Assembly: GCA_025201845.1 (NCBI GenBank)
Contig: MU603986.1
Location: forward strand, 30,738-74,414
Reading direction: 5' to 3'
Origin: Martensiomyces pterosporus
Taxonomy: Eukaryota; Kickxellomycota; Kickxellomycetes; Kickxellales; Kickxellaceae
Length of the DNA stretch: 43,677 bases
In this document: positions 1 through 9,290 of the stretch, piece by piece
Numbering within the stretch: position 1 is the stretch's first letter
Layout of the letters: the number at the start of each line of letters is the position of its first letter
The notes under the pieces: generated by a model
What the model was told of the DNA's origin: nothing
What the model saw: only the letters and a program-made list of their open reading frames with translations
Databases searched by the model: none
Program-made: the position numbers and the translations under genes

Positions 1-528
1 TTCTTTGGCGTGCTGTTCGTGGTCACAGGTCTGCAGCGCCTGATGCAGTACGAAGACCAGCTGCGCATATATGGTATGGAGAATCTGAAATCAATGAGGA
101 TGATGTCAGATGCAAGGGAGAGGGCCATGGAGAAGTGGAGAGAGGTGCCGCCAGAGTCTATCATGGAGTATGAGGCTAGCCACTTGCAAAGCCAGGCCAT
201 GGCAGCGGCGGCAGCTGGCCGGAATGCAGGCAGCGAGGACAGCCATGCACCGGCGGAGGGTGACCAGTTTCAGCGACTGTGGCCGCATGGATCGGGGCTG
301 GGCCTTATTGCACTGCTGGACGATGCACAGCTGTGTGGTGTAGCATCTCGAAGACGTGTTGCTGACGACAACGAGCTTGCCGAGAGGCGCAGGCTGGTTC
401 AAAGGGCACTGGCGGGCGACAGGGTTATCAGAGGGTATATGACTCAGTCGTCATTTGGACAGGAGGACGACTCGAACGCACTGCTGCTGCCAGCGCCCAA
501 GGATAAAGGGGCCAACAAAGCGGCATAA
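1..528 (+). CDS. 3' end of an unidentified gene, 5' truncated by the window edge
   Basis: An open frame enters from the left edge in frame 1 and ends at TAA 526-528, leaving about 175 residues of a C-terminus. The first visible residues (FFGVLFVVTGLQRL) look like the end of a membrane segment. They are followed by a charged, probably helical stretch (DARERAMEKWREVPPESI) and then an Ala-rich, hydrophilic tail ending in KDKGANKAA. I do not recognise a family. No start codon is assigned because the real start lies outside the window. The next gene starts 267 bp downstream on the same strand. It is likely coding, since the frame is long, but nothing about its role can be read from this fragment. 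Confidence 0.45.
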   Translation, partial: FFGVLFVVTGLQRLMQYEDQLRIYGMENLKSMRMMSDARERAMEKWREVPPESIMEYEASHLQSQAMAAAAAGRNAGSEDSHAPAEGDQFQRLWPHGSGLGLIALLDDAQLCGVASRRRVADDNELAERRRLVQRALAGDRVIRGYMTQSSFGQEDDSNALLLPAPKDKGANKAA

Positions 529-795
529 AAGAAGCACAAACATGCAGGCATTTCACGTTTGCTGAAATCACAGCTGCAGCGAGGGAGTCACTATAGCTGC
601 TCCCTGCTGCTGGTGCCACTTCTACCACTGCATGCTTTGCTTTTACATGCCCTTTTTATAAGAGAGCAGCGGAATGACTCCCCTCTGCTTCCAAACTCCG
701 GCTTTTCGCTATTTTTAATTGTTGCACTATACCACTCTCCTCGCTGTCCACCCTTGCAACACCAAAAGAAACCGGGAATCCGTCCTTACCAAAGC

Positions 796-1470
796 ATGAG
801 CGGAGGCACAAAGCTGCTGAGCCGCGAGGAGCAGAGAGAGCTCATTTTGAAGCTGGGCGGCCGCATTCTCAAATTCACCAACAACGGCGGCGAGCTCTAC
901 TTCCGGTACTACTTTCCGCACCCGGACCAACTGACATGGCGCCAGCTGGTCGACGGTCTGCGCCTTCTCTTTGGTATAGCCTCGCAGGACCTCTACATCA
1001 CATACAAGGACGACACTGGGTCGAGAATCAACGTGACCGACGACGGCGGCCTCAAGATTATGTTTGAAGAGACCCGAGATAGCGACACCATCCATATTGA
1101 GGTTGTTGCTGACGGCAGGGCTGGGCTCAGTATGAGCAGCGAGCAGCAGCCGCCCAGCATTGATGCAGCACCAACCATTAGCATGCCCATGCCATCTGTG
1201 GGATTCCCAGGCATGCCGCCCAGCCGTGCCGACTCCGTGCTGAGCGAGGGCAGCATACAGTCGAGTCAGCCCATGCCGCCACAGCAGCAGCCGCCTATAA
1301 TGAATACTGCTAGCTCGCAGCACCCAGGGCCGGTGCCGATGGCCATGCAGCAGCATCTGAATACAGGAGGGCCAGTTCGCAACTCAGGTCAGACGTACGG
1401 CCGCGTTAGCAACGACTCAAATTTGACTTTGCCTCCACCCAGACCGCAAAAACCCCTGGACGAGCTCTAA
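796..1470 (+). CDS. PB1-domain protein with a low-complexity tail
   Basis: The predicted protein has 224 residues. Residues about 8-110 resemble a PB1 (Phox/Bem1) domain. The best landmark is the acidic OPCA-type stretch YKDDTGSRINVTDDGGLKIM, followed by a beta strand ending in TIHIEV. PB1 domains make head-to-tail protein contacts in polarity, MAPK and autophagy scaffolds. The basic cluster of a type II PB1 is not obvious, so this is probably an acidic type I partner. The second half is rich in Pro, Met, Gln and Ser and likely disordered. The frame is open upstream back to 559, but ATG 796 is preferred: the residues before it are not protein-like, and TATA-like sequence (TTTTTATAAGAG, about 653-664) lies about 140 bp upstream. 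The partner protein cannot be named. The gene converges on the Sfr1-like gene with 88 bp between stops. Confidence 0.72.
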   Translation: MSGGTKLLSREEQRELILKLGGRILKFTNNGGELYFRYYFPHPDQLTWRQLVDGLRLLFGIASQDLYITYKDDTGSRINVTDDGGLKIMFEETRDSDTIHIEVVADGRAGLSMSSEQQPPSIDAAPTISMPMPSVGFPGMPPSRADSVLSEGSIQSSQPMPPQQQPPIMNTASSQHPGPVPMAMQQHLNTGGPVRNSGQTYGRVSNDSNLTLPPPRPQKPLDEL

Positions 1471-1558
1471 CATCCTGCAGATGTCGAATTACTCAATCAT
1501 TCTTTCTTGTGTTAATGCTCGATACATTACTATTGCATGCCTGACGCAGCAGCGATAT

Positions 1559-2266
1559 TCAGAACAGCTCTGGATCAATCCCGAACCGTTTAAGCATATA
1601 TGGAATATCGATGTCCTCCTCTTCATCTGCCTCCTGCTGCTGCAGTTGAGCACCACCAACCCCGCTGGACACGCTGCCTTCGTCCTGCTCAAACCCACCG
1701 GGCCCCTGCAAAGACGCCTGTCTTTGTGCCTCCATCATCGGCTTCAAGAGCTCAAACAAATCGTCGCACGCCGACGAGCATGCAATCTGCCACTTGGCAA
1801 TAAGCCCATCAACAATCTTGGCATCCTGCTTCTCCTCCAGCGCCTTTGCCCGCTCCAAAAGCGACACCTCCTCCTTGATATCCATCAGCTCTCTCTGCAA
1901 ATTGGTTTTCTCTTGGAATAAAGCCATTGTTGCCTCATCTCGAAGTGCCAGACGAGGCACCACCATGCCTGGTGACCTGCCCAGTGTGGCTGTTGTGCTG
2001 CTATATGGTGTGCGTAGACGCTTTGGTTTGCGTGTGGGTGTGGGCGTGATGGGTGCAATGGCACCTAGTGTGCCTCGTATTGGAGGTGCTGAGCTGGGAA
2101 CTCGTCGCTTTCTGGCCATTGGAACTGGCGTGTGGTTGCCGCTACTGCCAGCTGCAGTTGCATTTTCGTCTTTTGCGCTAGTGCCAGTGTCCACAGGCAG
2201 TGTGGTCCGTTTGGGCGACTTGAAGGGTTTGGAGAGCGAGCTACGTGAGGATTTTGTCCTGTGCAT
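1559..2266 (-). CDS. sfr1: Sfr1/Mei5-like recombination mediator subunit
   Basis: The protein has 235 residues. The N-terminal half is basic, Ser/Thr/Pro-rich and probably disordered and DNA-binding (PMARKRRVPSSAPP, PTPTRKPKRLRTP). The C-terminal half is a coiled coil (about 112-145) followed by LIAKWQIACSSACDDLFELL. It ends in an acidic patch and DIPYMLKRFGIDPELF. This order, with a KW..AC..A..ELF helix and a terminal 'MLKRFGIDPEL' motif, matches the C-terminus of Sfr1/Mei5 proteins. Those pair with Swi5/Sae3 to stabilise Rad51 or Dmc1 filaments during recombinational repair and meiosis. The start is fixed by an in-frame TAA five codons upstream. No Swi5 partner is seen in the window. The assignment rests on motif memory without alignment. 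Confidence 0.6.
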   Translation of the reverse strand: MHRTKSSRSSLSKPFKSPKRTTLPVDTGTSAKDENATAAGSSGNHTPVPMARKRRVPSSAPPIRGTLGAIAPITPTPTRKPKRLRTPYSSTTATLGRSPGMVVPRLALRDEATMALFQEKTNLQRELMDIKEEVSLLERAKALEEKQDAKIVDGLIAKWQIACSSACDDLFELLKPMMEAQRQASLQGPGGFEQDEGSVSSGVGGAQLQQQEADEEEDIDIPYMLKRFGIDPELF

Positions 2267-2570
2267 TCTGCAGTACCACTTTTAATGAAGGAGAGGATGC
2301 CTGGGTCTGAGAGGCCAGAAGCGCGAAACTGGTAAATAAACGAGGAAATGGTGGGGGAGGGGAAGAAAAGGAGAACGCCCCCGCTTGAGTTTGGCAGAGG
2401 CTGCAAACTCAAGTCGCTTTGTTGTGGCTGCGCACTAGCAAGCAGATAAAATGCCAATCGGCGCACGGATTAAACTTGATTCGCTGCTGCGAATGGCCCT
2501 GCTTTATTTCATTGTAGTTTCAGTAGCAGATTAGTACATTTGGCAGACACCATCGGGGGTGCACCTCTAT

Positions 2571-3245
2571 TTAAACAGCATTTTGGGCAACATCAAGCAC
2601 GCGCCTCTCTTGCTGGTACGCAGCGTTCTCCTCTGCAATTTCCTGCCAGTCCGCGTCGTTCAAGTCGCTAGTCGTCTCCCAGTATGTACTCAATTCGTCT
2701 GCAGGGTCCTCCCCAGAAGGCCGAATCCAAATGTCCTCCTTATGGCGTTTGTGTCTCTCGCGGTCCTCCTCAATCCTCCTCAGTATCTCCTGGTGCTTGA
2801 GCCCGCTTGGGTTGGGGTTGCCGTCGGCGCGGTTCGCCAGCACCTTGTCGATCTTGGCCGTCAGCGATTTGTCAGACTGCTTGATGCTGCGCCACCCAGC
2901 CACGACCTTTCGTACATGCGGCACGTTGGCATCGCCACTTGAGTTCTCTGGCACCACAGCCTGCACCACCTTCAGTAGGTCCCTGCGCATCAGGTCTGTC
3001 CATGTGTGAGTGCCTGACCGGGCCTCGGCTGTGAGTATGGCGTCGACTAGATAGAGGATGTTGAGGCGTGGTGCGACAGCCAGCCGGTCGAGCTTTTCCG
3101 TGATGCAGTCGAGCAGGTTGTCGGCCATGCCTGAGTTTTTGATTGCGAAGCTGGAGACTCGGTCAATTGTTGGCTGCGCCCCGGTCAGGTTGTCTAGCAT
3201 GTTACCGAAGAGCAGCCGCGCCTCGAATGGGTCTGTCTCGTCCAT
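2571..3245 (-). CDS. CTK3: CTK3-like gamma subunit of RNA polymerase II CTD kinase I
   Basis: The protein has 224 residues. Residues 4-130 form a helical CID-like domain opening with DPFEARLLFGNMLDNL and containing the pattern SFAIKNS, LLDCITEKLDRL and RLNILYLVDAIL, as in Ctk3. The C-terminal third is a charged helix with repeated KRHKED-type residues, followed by WETTSDLNDADWQEI. In yeast, Ctk3 joins cyclin Ctk2 and kinase Ctk1 to phosphorylate Ser2 of the Pol II CTD during elongation. The reading frame is open upstream to 3416, but ATG 3245 gives the family-typical start MDETDPFEARL. It lies 304 bp upstream of, and on the same strand as, the Sfr1-like gene. It is divergent from the fluoride exporter across a 358-bp shared promoter. 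Confidence 0.75.
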   Translation of the reverse strand: MDETDPFEARLLFGNMLDNLTGAQPTIDRVSSFAIKNSGMADNLLDCITEKLDRLAVAPRLNILYLVDAILTAEARSGTHTWTDLMRRDLLKVVQAVVPENSSGDANVPHVRKVVAGWRSIKQSDKSLTAKIDKVLANRADGNPNPSGLKHQEILRRIEEDRERHKRHKEDIWIRPSGEDPADELSTYWETTSDLNDADWQEIAEENAAYQQERRVLDVAQNAV

Positions 3246-3603
3246 ATTTGAATGCTGCTTGGTGTGCTCCTCGAAATGAATCGGGAGAAGGTGTGTGCTA
3301 TAGAGGAGGGGGCTGTGAAGGAGTGTGTGCTGCTCTGCGTCGACCCGCTTGGGAGCAACGTTGACTGTGGTTGCATAATGCACACCCGAAAAAGTAGTAT
3401 GGAGCAAAATCACCACCCCAGCCCCCTACTGGCCACCCTGGAATGAAAGCTGCAGGCTTTTCATGTGCTGCCTTGCTCCCTTTCTACTACCTGCACACTT
3501 CAATTTCTCTCCTAATTCAGCTGCTTTCCCCCTTAATGTACTTGCACGCGCAATAGCTCTCCTTGGCTCTTGTGTATTGTCGCCCGGGAACCTCAGGCTG
3601 ACG
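3246..3603. promoter_or_regulatory. Divergent promoter region between CTK3-like and FEX genes
   Basis: This 358-bp spacer separates two genes transcribed away from each other. The half nearest the exporter is pyrimidine-rich (TTTCTACTACCTG, TTTCTCTCC), as expected for a fungal 5' UTR. Reading frames cross it on both strands but have no family features. No further element was identified. Confidence 0.5.
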
Positions 3604-4809
3604 ATGGATGCGGAGACGTCCAGAGCACCAGGCCAGGACAACAGCAGCACTACTACGACAGCTTCGCCAGGCGCGATCCAGTCGTGTGAGCAGCCCACAG
3701 AAACAGCACGACAACCAGCTGCTGCTGCCGAGAAGCATAGCCCGCCTAACGATGAGATGTACCCAGTTTATCTCTATATGGGCCCAGCGATCGCTAGTCT
3801 GGCCGTGTTCTCGATGGCCGGCGTTCTAGTGCGAGTATATCTGAGCAAGCTATTTGCGTACGCCGGTGAGCCAGTATTTGTATTAGTCTGGCCACAGATG
3901 ATCGGGTGCTTTATCATGGGCATGGCCACACGGCTAAAGGGTGTGCTTGCAAGTCACTCGCCGGCGCTCAACCTCGGAATCACCACAGGGTTATGTGGCT
4001 CAATCACCACGTTCTCGTCGTGGCAGCTGGGCATTTACACAGAGCTCTTCAACACGTCGATGAGCGACCACTCGCGGTTCAAAAACTTTTTGGGCGGCAT
4101 GAGCGTGCTCACGGTCACGCTGGGGGCTTCTGTGGCCGCACTGCGCTTTGGCCAGATAGTTGGTGACGAGCTGCGGGTGTGCTACAACGCGTATGTTACT
4201 CGGACCACACCAACTGGCCTGCCGCTTGGTCGTGTCGAAACTGCAAAGTTCCCCGATAAGAGCTCAGAAAAACGCGATGGCTGGCTTGGATGGAGCAAGT
4301 GGACGTCCGCTGACGTTATCTTGGTTGTGGTGGCTGTGCTCGGCACTATTGCGACTGTGCTTGCAATAGCGCTGGCTCGCCGCACTCGGAGTGTGAGCAT
4401 CGCCCTGTTATTTGGCCCAGTTGGCACTCTTTTGCGCTGGAGGCTCTCGTCGCTCAACACCAACCAGGGTTCGCTCAGACGCATACTGCCCACATGTCTT
4501 CTAGGCCTGCCGCTTGGCACATTTGTGGCCAATGTTGCAGGTTCGATGGCATTGGCAGTCATTCACATATTGCAGAGCGGCGTGGTTGTGCATCCTGCGG
4601 CAGCAAGCTGCCAGGTGCTGGCGGCTATGGTGGATGGGTTCTGCGGGTGCCTCACTACGGTGTCTACATTTGCGGTTGAGGTTACTGCGCTAAAGTCAAG
4701 GCGCTCCATGGCGTATGCCGGAGTCTCTATTGTTGTGGCTCAGGCGTTCTTTGTCCTTATTGCCGGCATATACTTTAAAACATCCACTGTGGATTACCCA
4801 GTATGTTGA
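3604..4809 (+). CDS. FEX1: Fluoride export protein, fused double-domain Fluc/CrcB (FEX family)
   Basis: The protein has 401 residues with two CrcB/Fluc domains in one chain, the eukaryotic FEX arrangement. The first domain has GLCGSITTFSSW at about 130-141. The second has GFCGCLTTVSTF at about 345-356. These are the paired signature motifs that line the fluoride path. About eight to nine hydrophobic segments are visible, including a linking helix around LAIALARRTRSVS. FEX proteins sit in the plasma membrane and release cytosolic fluoride, protecting enolase and pyrophosphatase. The first ~60 residues are Ser/Thr/Pro-rich and probably cytosolic. ATG 3604 is preferred to the upstream in-frame ATG 3463 because translation from 3463 would add a non-conserved hydrophobic leader. 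A dual-topology bacterial-type Crc is excluded by the fusion. Confidence 0.9.
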   Translation: MDAETSRAPGQDNSSTTTTASPGAIQSCEQPTETARQPAAAAEKHSPPNDEMYPVYLYMGPAIASLAVFSMAGVLVRVYLSKLFAYAGEPVFVLVWPQMIGCFIMGMATRLKGVLASHSPALNLGITTGLCGSITTFSSWQLGIYTELFNTSMSDHSRFKNFLGGMSVLTVTLGASVAALRFGQIVGDELRVCYNAYVTRTTPTGLPLGRVETAKFPDKSSEKRDGWLGWSKWTSADVILVVVAVLGTIATVLAIALARRTRSVSIALLFGPVGTLLRWRLSSLNTNQGSLRRILPTCLLGLPLGTFVANVAGSMALAVIHILQSGVVVHPAAASCQVLAAMVDGFCGCLTTVSTFAVEVTALKSRRSMAYAGVSIVVAQAFFVLIAGIYFKTSTVDYPVC

Positions 4810-5589
4810 GTATCTCCCTATACTTTACGTTGCTCTTTTGCTGCAACTGCACCATTTCCCATTTTCCGGATGCGCAAACATGGGATAGTAATACTGCAAG
4901 GACGAAAAGAAGAAAAAAAATGAAACTGCAAGTGCAAATGTAGCATACACAGGGCCTTGGGTGCTTGAGCTTCCCGGCATATGTCGGAGGGAATGCATCT
5001 ATGCGCCACTCGAATGGAGCATCAGAAGAGTGGATGGGGGAACAAGCACATGGAAATGGCCTCATCGGTACATTTTTGATGAGTACATTTGCCATGCATT
5101 CCGTGAACCCTTGTCGCTGTATGTGTGGATTGCATCACCGGAGTGGTTAAGGAATTGACCAACAAAGCCCACACAGGGCGCGGTATTCACACTGGCACTG
5201 CGGCATCATTTATACTGGCAACCTCACTAGCAGGGTATACTTATGAGTGAGCGGTGAAATGGGAGTCGAATATGCGTGGTTCTATCATACAATCGCAAAG
5301 GAGGGCACAGGAATACCACAGCACAATAGAGATAGCTGTGGATTGGTGTATAGCGCCTGCAAGCATGAACGCGATATGCGAATGGAGGCAAATGGAATTT
5401 GGGTTCTGTAATTGAGGAAATATACTGGAGTACGAACAGACATCTTGCAGCGTACTAGGCAATGGCAGCTGAGCAAGGATGGTATAAATAACTGGACTGG
5501 CTATGCAATTCCCTCTCCGCTTCTTCGCTTTTCTCTAGCAACATATCTCCAAATACACCTTGCCCCTTAATAGCACAGTTAAACCAGCA
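4810..5589. other. Intergenic region, 780 bp, no gene recognised
   Basis: This holds the 3' flank of the fluoride exporter and the promoter of the small secreted protein. It contains an A-rich run near 4909-4920 and a TATA box at 5483-5490. Short reading frames on both strands show no protein-like composition or known motif. Confidence 0.5.
5483..5490 (+). promoter_or_regulatory. TATA box (TATAAATA) of the small secreted protein gene
   Basis: TATAAATA lies 100 bp upstream of ATG 5590. It is followed by a C/T-rich leader (CCCTCTCCGCTTCTTCGCTTT). This arrangement is typical of strongly expressed fungal genes and fits the extreme codon bias of the gene. Confidence 0.6.
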
Positions 5590-5934
5590 ATGCAATTCAA
5601 GACTCTCGCCATCGCCGCTGCCGTCGGACAGGCTTCTGCCACCCTCGACCTCATCACCAACTCCCAGCTCTCGGAGCGTCTGTTCGGCATGACCCCTGAG
5701 CAGGTCAAGAGCGTCGACCGTGCCATCCATGATGCCACCGTTCCCTTTGTCCAGGTCGCCAGCCAGATTGTCCGCAACATGCGCCCTACCGTCGACGAAA
5801 TCTTCAACACCTCGTACAAGGTTGCCGACGAGACCGTCAAGGCTATCCACCAGGCCTTTACCCCCGATGTTCGTTCCAAGGTTCGCACTGGCGTTATGAA
5901 CGCTGTCAAGACCACCCTTGACAACTACGTCTAA
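5590..5934 (+). CDS. Small secreted protein, very strong codon bias, function unknown
   Basis: The protein has 114 residues. It starts with a clear signal peptide, MQFKTLAIAAAVGQASA, with an A-x-A-type cleavage site about residue 17. The mature part (about 97 residues) lacks cysteine and looks all-helical: LITNSQLSERLFG, TPEQVKSVDRAIHDA, a central FVQVASQIVRNM helix and VKAIHQAFTPDVRSKV. Almost every codon ends in C or is otherwise preferred, unlike the surrounding genes, which suggests very high expression. An in-frame ATG at 5560 would place ten polar residues before the signal, so 5590 is chosen. I do not recognise a family. A secreted wall-associated or effector-like protein is possible but unproven. 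No neighbour suggests a pathway. Confidence 0.75.
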   Translation: MQFKTLAIAAAVGQASATLDLITNSQLSERLFGMTPEQVKSVDRAIHDATVPFVQVASQIVRNMRPTVDEIFNTSYKVADETVKAIHQAFTPDVRSKVRTGVMNAVKTTLDNYV

Positions 5935-7622
5935 GTATAACGCACATGCTTCATGTACACGCTTTATCCCCGCACAGGTTTTCTGTATTGGTGTGTGCGC
6001 TGCATTTAAATTAGATGTTATTAGCAATACAAATAGCATTTGACACCCGCTTTCATATGGAATACCTCCTTTGTGCACAGAGAGCGTACAATAGCGTCGC
6101 CTCCTGCGATTTCTACAGGGCTGCTATCCAATATCAGAACAGGCAGATGCGCCCGGAGACAGGGGTGTATGTGGAGCAGCTGGCTCTCCTGTTTTCCTTG
6201 CAATGGACACATTATCAGCTACAGACACAGCATTGGATGCGCGAGTGCACGGATGGACATCGTCTATGTATTATCCAAATTCCTGAAGGAGAGAATCCGT
6301 GTATGAAAGAAAAAATTAGGACAAGGAGTGTCTAGAAATGGTATTGATGGCGATGAAGGCGCTGAGAGTGCTGCTAGTTAGCAGCAACAGTTCGACAGCA
6401 CTGTGCTGCAATGTGTGCACTGGTACGTGTTGGCAGCGCAGGAGCTGCACCAGTGCAGCGACCACGACGCATGTTTGCAAACACAAGCAACACCAAAATC
6501 GAAGCTTTTGAGAACGCTCGTAATGGATGCCAGCATTACTTGAAAATGGGATTGATGGGTGAGTGAATGCAAGTGTATATGCAAGGTCGAATGGCAAGTG
6601 GACGCAAGAATAAATGCTATGTGGAAATGCCAGAACGAATAATAGAGGATGTGGGGAGTAAGCGCATATCCTTAACGTTCTCTTCTGCTAATGAGCAGAG
6701 GTAGCAGCCAAAGTATTTATAGGTGCTGGGGAACTGCGTCCTCTACCTCTTTCCTGAACACTGTTTATTCTTCGTGTGCAGGGGCTGAGAGGAAAGATAC
6801 AGCGCATTAATGCACATGCACATTGCAAAGGAGCGTGCTGCTGGTCCTTTGGAGCGGTGCTTACGCCTACCGAGTTTTGCCCACCCACTCGTGCTTTGGA
6901 CCAGTTCTAGTATTGTTTTCCTTGAACTTCCGTTTCCTTTTGTGCAGAAATCATTGAACTTGGAGGCGCAATCGTTCTTATTTTGTTCCTTGAACTTCCG
7001 TTTCCTTTTGTGCAGAAATCATTGAACTTGGAGGCGCAATCGTTCTTATTTTCCCTGTACCAAAAATAAGTAGTGCTGCTGCTGCCTCTGCAATCCATGC
7101 ATCTCTGAAAGGAAAATGCTCGATGATGTGCAGGTGCTTAGAAGAAACATAGAAAGGGGAGGCCCATGGTAATGAATTACGGTTTCTCGGGCTGCAAGAG
7201 AGCTGCGCGCACCAGGCCTCTCTACGCACATTCAGTAGAGCGCTGTTGCGCTGTGCTTGTCTCTCTGTCGATACGGTTTCCATCTGAAAGACAGGGTTAT
7301 TGCTAGGCCTTGCCTTTCTCCCGCTTGGCAGTATTCTGTATACAGCGTGCTCTTTTGCAGAGGTACACCCCTTTTTTTTACAGCTACACATGCTGTTTCT
7401 ACAAAGTACGTGCACTTGGAGACCGCTTATTTTTAGCTGGCTCACTGTGCATGCTCATAATAGACCATGGCACGCAAATAATAGGTTTCCGACATCAGAT
7501 TATGAGCATGTGGAGCCTCAATACAACAGTGCTTCAGGCTGTGCGGCTGGTGCTCTAGTATGCGCAATAGAAAAATGTGCACAAGGAGCGGCAGCGGGTG
7601 CTATTGTTGCTATTGCTGCCGT
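5935..7622. other. Gene-poor intergenic region, 1.7 kb
   Basis: No reading frame here has recognisable domains. The region lies between two 3' ends: the secreted-protein gene and the convergent HAD/2H gene. It holds the 67-bp tandem duplication at 6918-7052. No tRNA or transposon ends were found. A short non-coding RNA cannot be excluded by eye. Confidence 0.5.
6918..7052. repeat. Tandem duplication, two 67-bp copies with 68-bp period
   Basis: Positions 6918-6984 and 6986-7052 are identical over 67 bp and separated by one base (G6985). Each copy begins TTCCTTGAACTTCCG and ends CGTTCTTATTTT. The exact identity implies a recent event or a local assembly error. Each unit contains a pyrimidine-rich tract running into TTTTGTGCAG, which looks like a 3' splice site. 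No exon is recognisable next to it. Confidence 0.9.
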
Positions 7623-9290
7623 CTAGAAAAGATCTCTGATTATGTTTGTAATGCTGCCGCGGTTCGCCTCGCTGTTCTCGATGCCTTTCTCAGTCATCCT
7701 TTGGCGTGCCTCACTAACAGCCATTCCAATATCCTTTCCCTTGAGCTGCGGCCAGTACTGACAAACAAGCCCACCGATGCTGATATCGTCCGCCCTTACT
7801 TCTGGCCGCACAATCGATGCTGTTGTGAGCATGTGCTCTGCAACCACACCTTTGAGCACCAGCTCCTTGGGCCGCAGTGGCTTCCACCACTTGATGTTGG
7901 TAGCAAAGGCTGGTCGATATCCAGCTGGCTCGTTGTACGCTATAGTGATGTGTGGTGCTGATTCTGTAATGGGAGTGCGGGTTCCGGTCCTGGTCTTTAT
8001 TTTGGACACACCCACGGCAATCACAGCACCAGCAAGCGTGCCGATAGAGTCAGCAACCAGCTCGACACGCGCACCCGGCTGCGCACCCACGCTCTTGTCC
8101 AAGTACTCGGCATCTGCTGGGCCCAGTGCCAGTGTCATATGGTTGGCAGCCCTAGTCCACCCGTGCGGACAGCGAATGTTCCTCAGCAGCAGCTGCCTGC
8201 TTCTGTGGTCGAGAAAAACGCCTGTGTAGCTGGCATACTCCCTCATCTGCAGCGACCCGACGACGGGCATTCCATCCTTACTAGCCCCCTCGGGCAAATT
8301 GGCCATCACCCTGTCGTTATACTCGCGAACCATGTCGTTAATTAACGCTCGCTCATTGTCCCTGCTCATGTATATTGTCTGCGGCGGCACGTGGTAGACG
8401 ACTGCCTTCGTGATACGCTCCGCATTGCGCCGCTGTAGGGCGTCGAGGTAATGCTGCATCTTCTCGCATTGGTACGTGCGGTCGTCCCACATGGCGATTT
8501 CCTGGATGCCAGGAAACGCGGACACCGCATCCTCAACCACAGTCATCTTATAGTCGAACGTCAAGGGCGCCGCTGGCTTGTTGATAATCGCATTAAAGTC
8601 CACCTGCGACACCAGCGGGGACTCTCTGGTTGGCGTTTCCTTGAGGATAACAATGTCGAATTTGAGCCCCTTTCTGTGCTCAATCAGCCCCAGAACCAGC
8701 TTGCGATACGCCGAGTGCGAGCGGCCAGTAAGCAGCACTACAAGAGTGTCCGAGCGTGCATATTCCTCGTGTGCCAGCTGCTCGACGGGTTTCATCCAAT
8801 GGTCGTCCGTGTACTGCAGGTATGGCGCACTCAGCGTCCTTGAATCCTGGAACCAGCCCAAGTCCGTGCTCTTCAGCATGCCGATCAGCTTCTGGTCCCA
8901 CAGCTGCGGGTTCGGCAGCGGCGATTTGAACAGTGTGTTGTCAAAGTCAAATATCGACAGCCGTGTTATCCCTGTTTTGCGCTTGCGAAGCTGCGACAGC
9001 TGCTTCCGGTACAGGAAATCGCACTCATCGATGGGCTGATCCCAGTCTATTGTGCTGGCATAAACAGGGATATCAAATTCCGATGGCCGCCTAGTTGTTT
9101 GGTACGGGGACTCGTAGGGTTGCGTCTGCCCGGCTGCCTGGGCTCGCCCCTTTGTCCTTGCGGCAGCCTCTCCGCTGCCTGTGTCCCAGCGAATATGCTC
9201 GGCGCCATTTGCACCCACGCTGCCAGTGGCGTTATCGTCGTTGTGGCGGGTGGCGGTCGATGAAGTGGAAAGAGCCTCCGTGTCTAGCAT
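7623..9290 (-). CDS. HAD plus 2H-phosphoesterase 'Swiss Army Knife' RNA-repair-type protein
   Basis: From ATG 9290 the protein has 555 residues. Residues ~1-75 are disordered. A HAD-like phosphatase domain follows, with motif I DFDNT at 115-119, a TGRSHSAYR motif at 188-196 and WDDR at about 268. This matches the HAD domain of Swiss Army Knife RNA-repair-type proteins. The C-terminal part has two H-x-T/S-x signatures, HMTL (384-387) and HITI (447-450), as in 2H phosphoesterases, which act on cyclic phosphates or 2'-5' RNA ends. The inferred role is RNA end processing or repair; no substrate can be read. The frame is open upstream: an alternative ATG at 9446 would add 52 residues rich in Arg, Leu and His with few acids, resembling a mitochondrial presequence. 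A TATA-like CTATACC just upstream of 9446 would place transcription start after that ATG, so 9290 is preferred. Confidence 0.72.
   Translation of the reverse strand: MLDTEALSTSSTATRHNDDNATGSVGANGAEHIRWDTGSGEAAARTKGRAQAAGQTQPYESPYQTTRRPSEFDIPVYASTIDWDQPIDECDFLYRKQLSQLRKRKTGITRLSIFDFDNTLFKSPLPNPQLWDQKLIGMLKSTDLGWFQDSRTLSAPYLQYTDDHWMKPVEQLAHEEYARSDTLVVLLTGRSHSAYRKLVLGLIEHRKGLKFDIVILKETPTRESPLVSQVDFNAIINKPAAPLTFDYKMTVVEDAVSAFPGIQEIAMWDDRTYQCEKMQHYLDALQRRNAERITKAVVYHVPPQTIYMSRDNERALINDMVREYNDRVMANLPEGASKDGMPVVGSLQMREYASYTGVFLDHRSRQLLLRNIRCPHGWTRAANHMTLALGPADAEYLDKSVGAQPGARVELVADSIGTLAGAVIAVGVSKIKTRTGTRTPITESAPHITIAYNEPAGYRPAFATNIKWWKPLRPKELVLKGVVAEHMLTTASIVRPEVRADDISIGGLVCQYWPQLKGKDIGMAVSEARQRMTEKGIENSEANRGSITNIIRDLF

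Noticed and set aside
5140..5270. tRNA-like A box (GGAGTGGTTAAGG) near 5141-5153
   Set aside because: No foldable acceptor or anticodon stem follows, and the nearest B-box-like GAGTCGAATAT is about 110 bp away.
5455..6078. Long minus-strand frame across the small secreted-protein gene
   Set aside because: It mirrors the strongly codon-biased plus-strand gene; the open antisense frame is a by-product of that bias.
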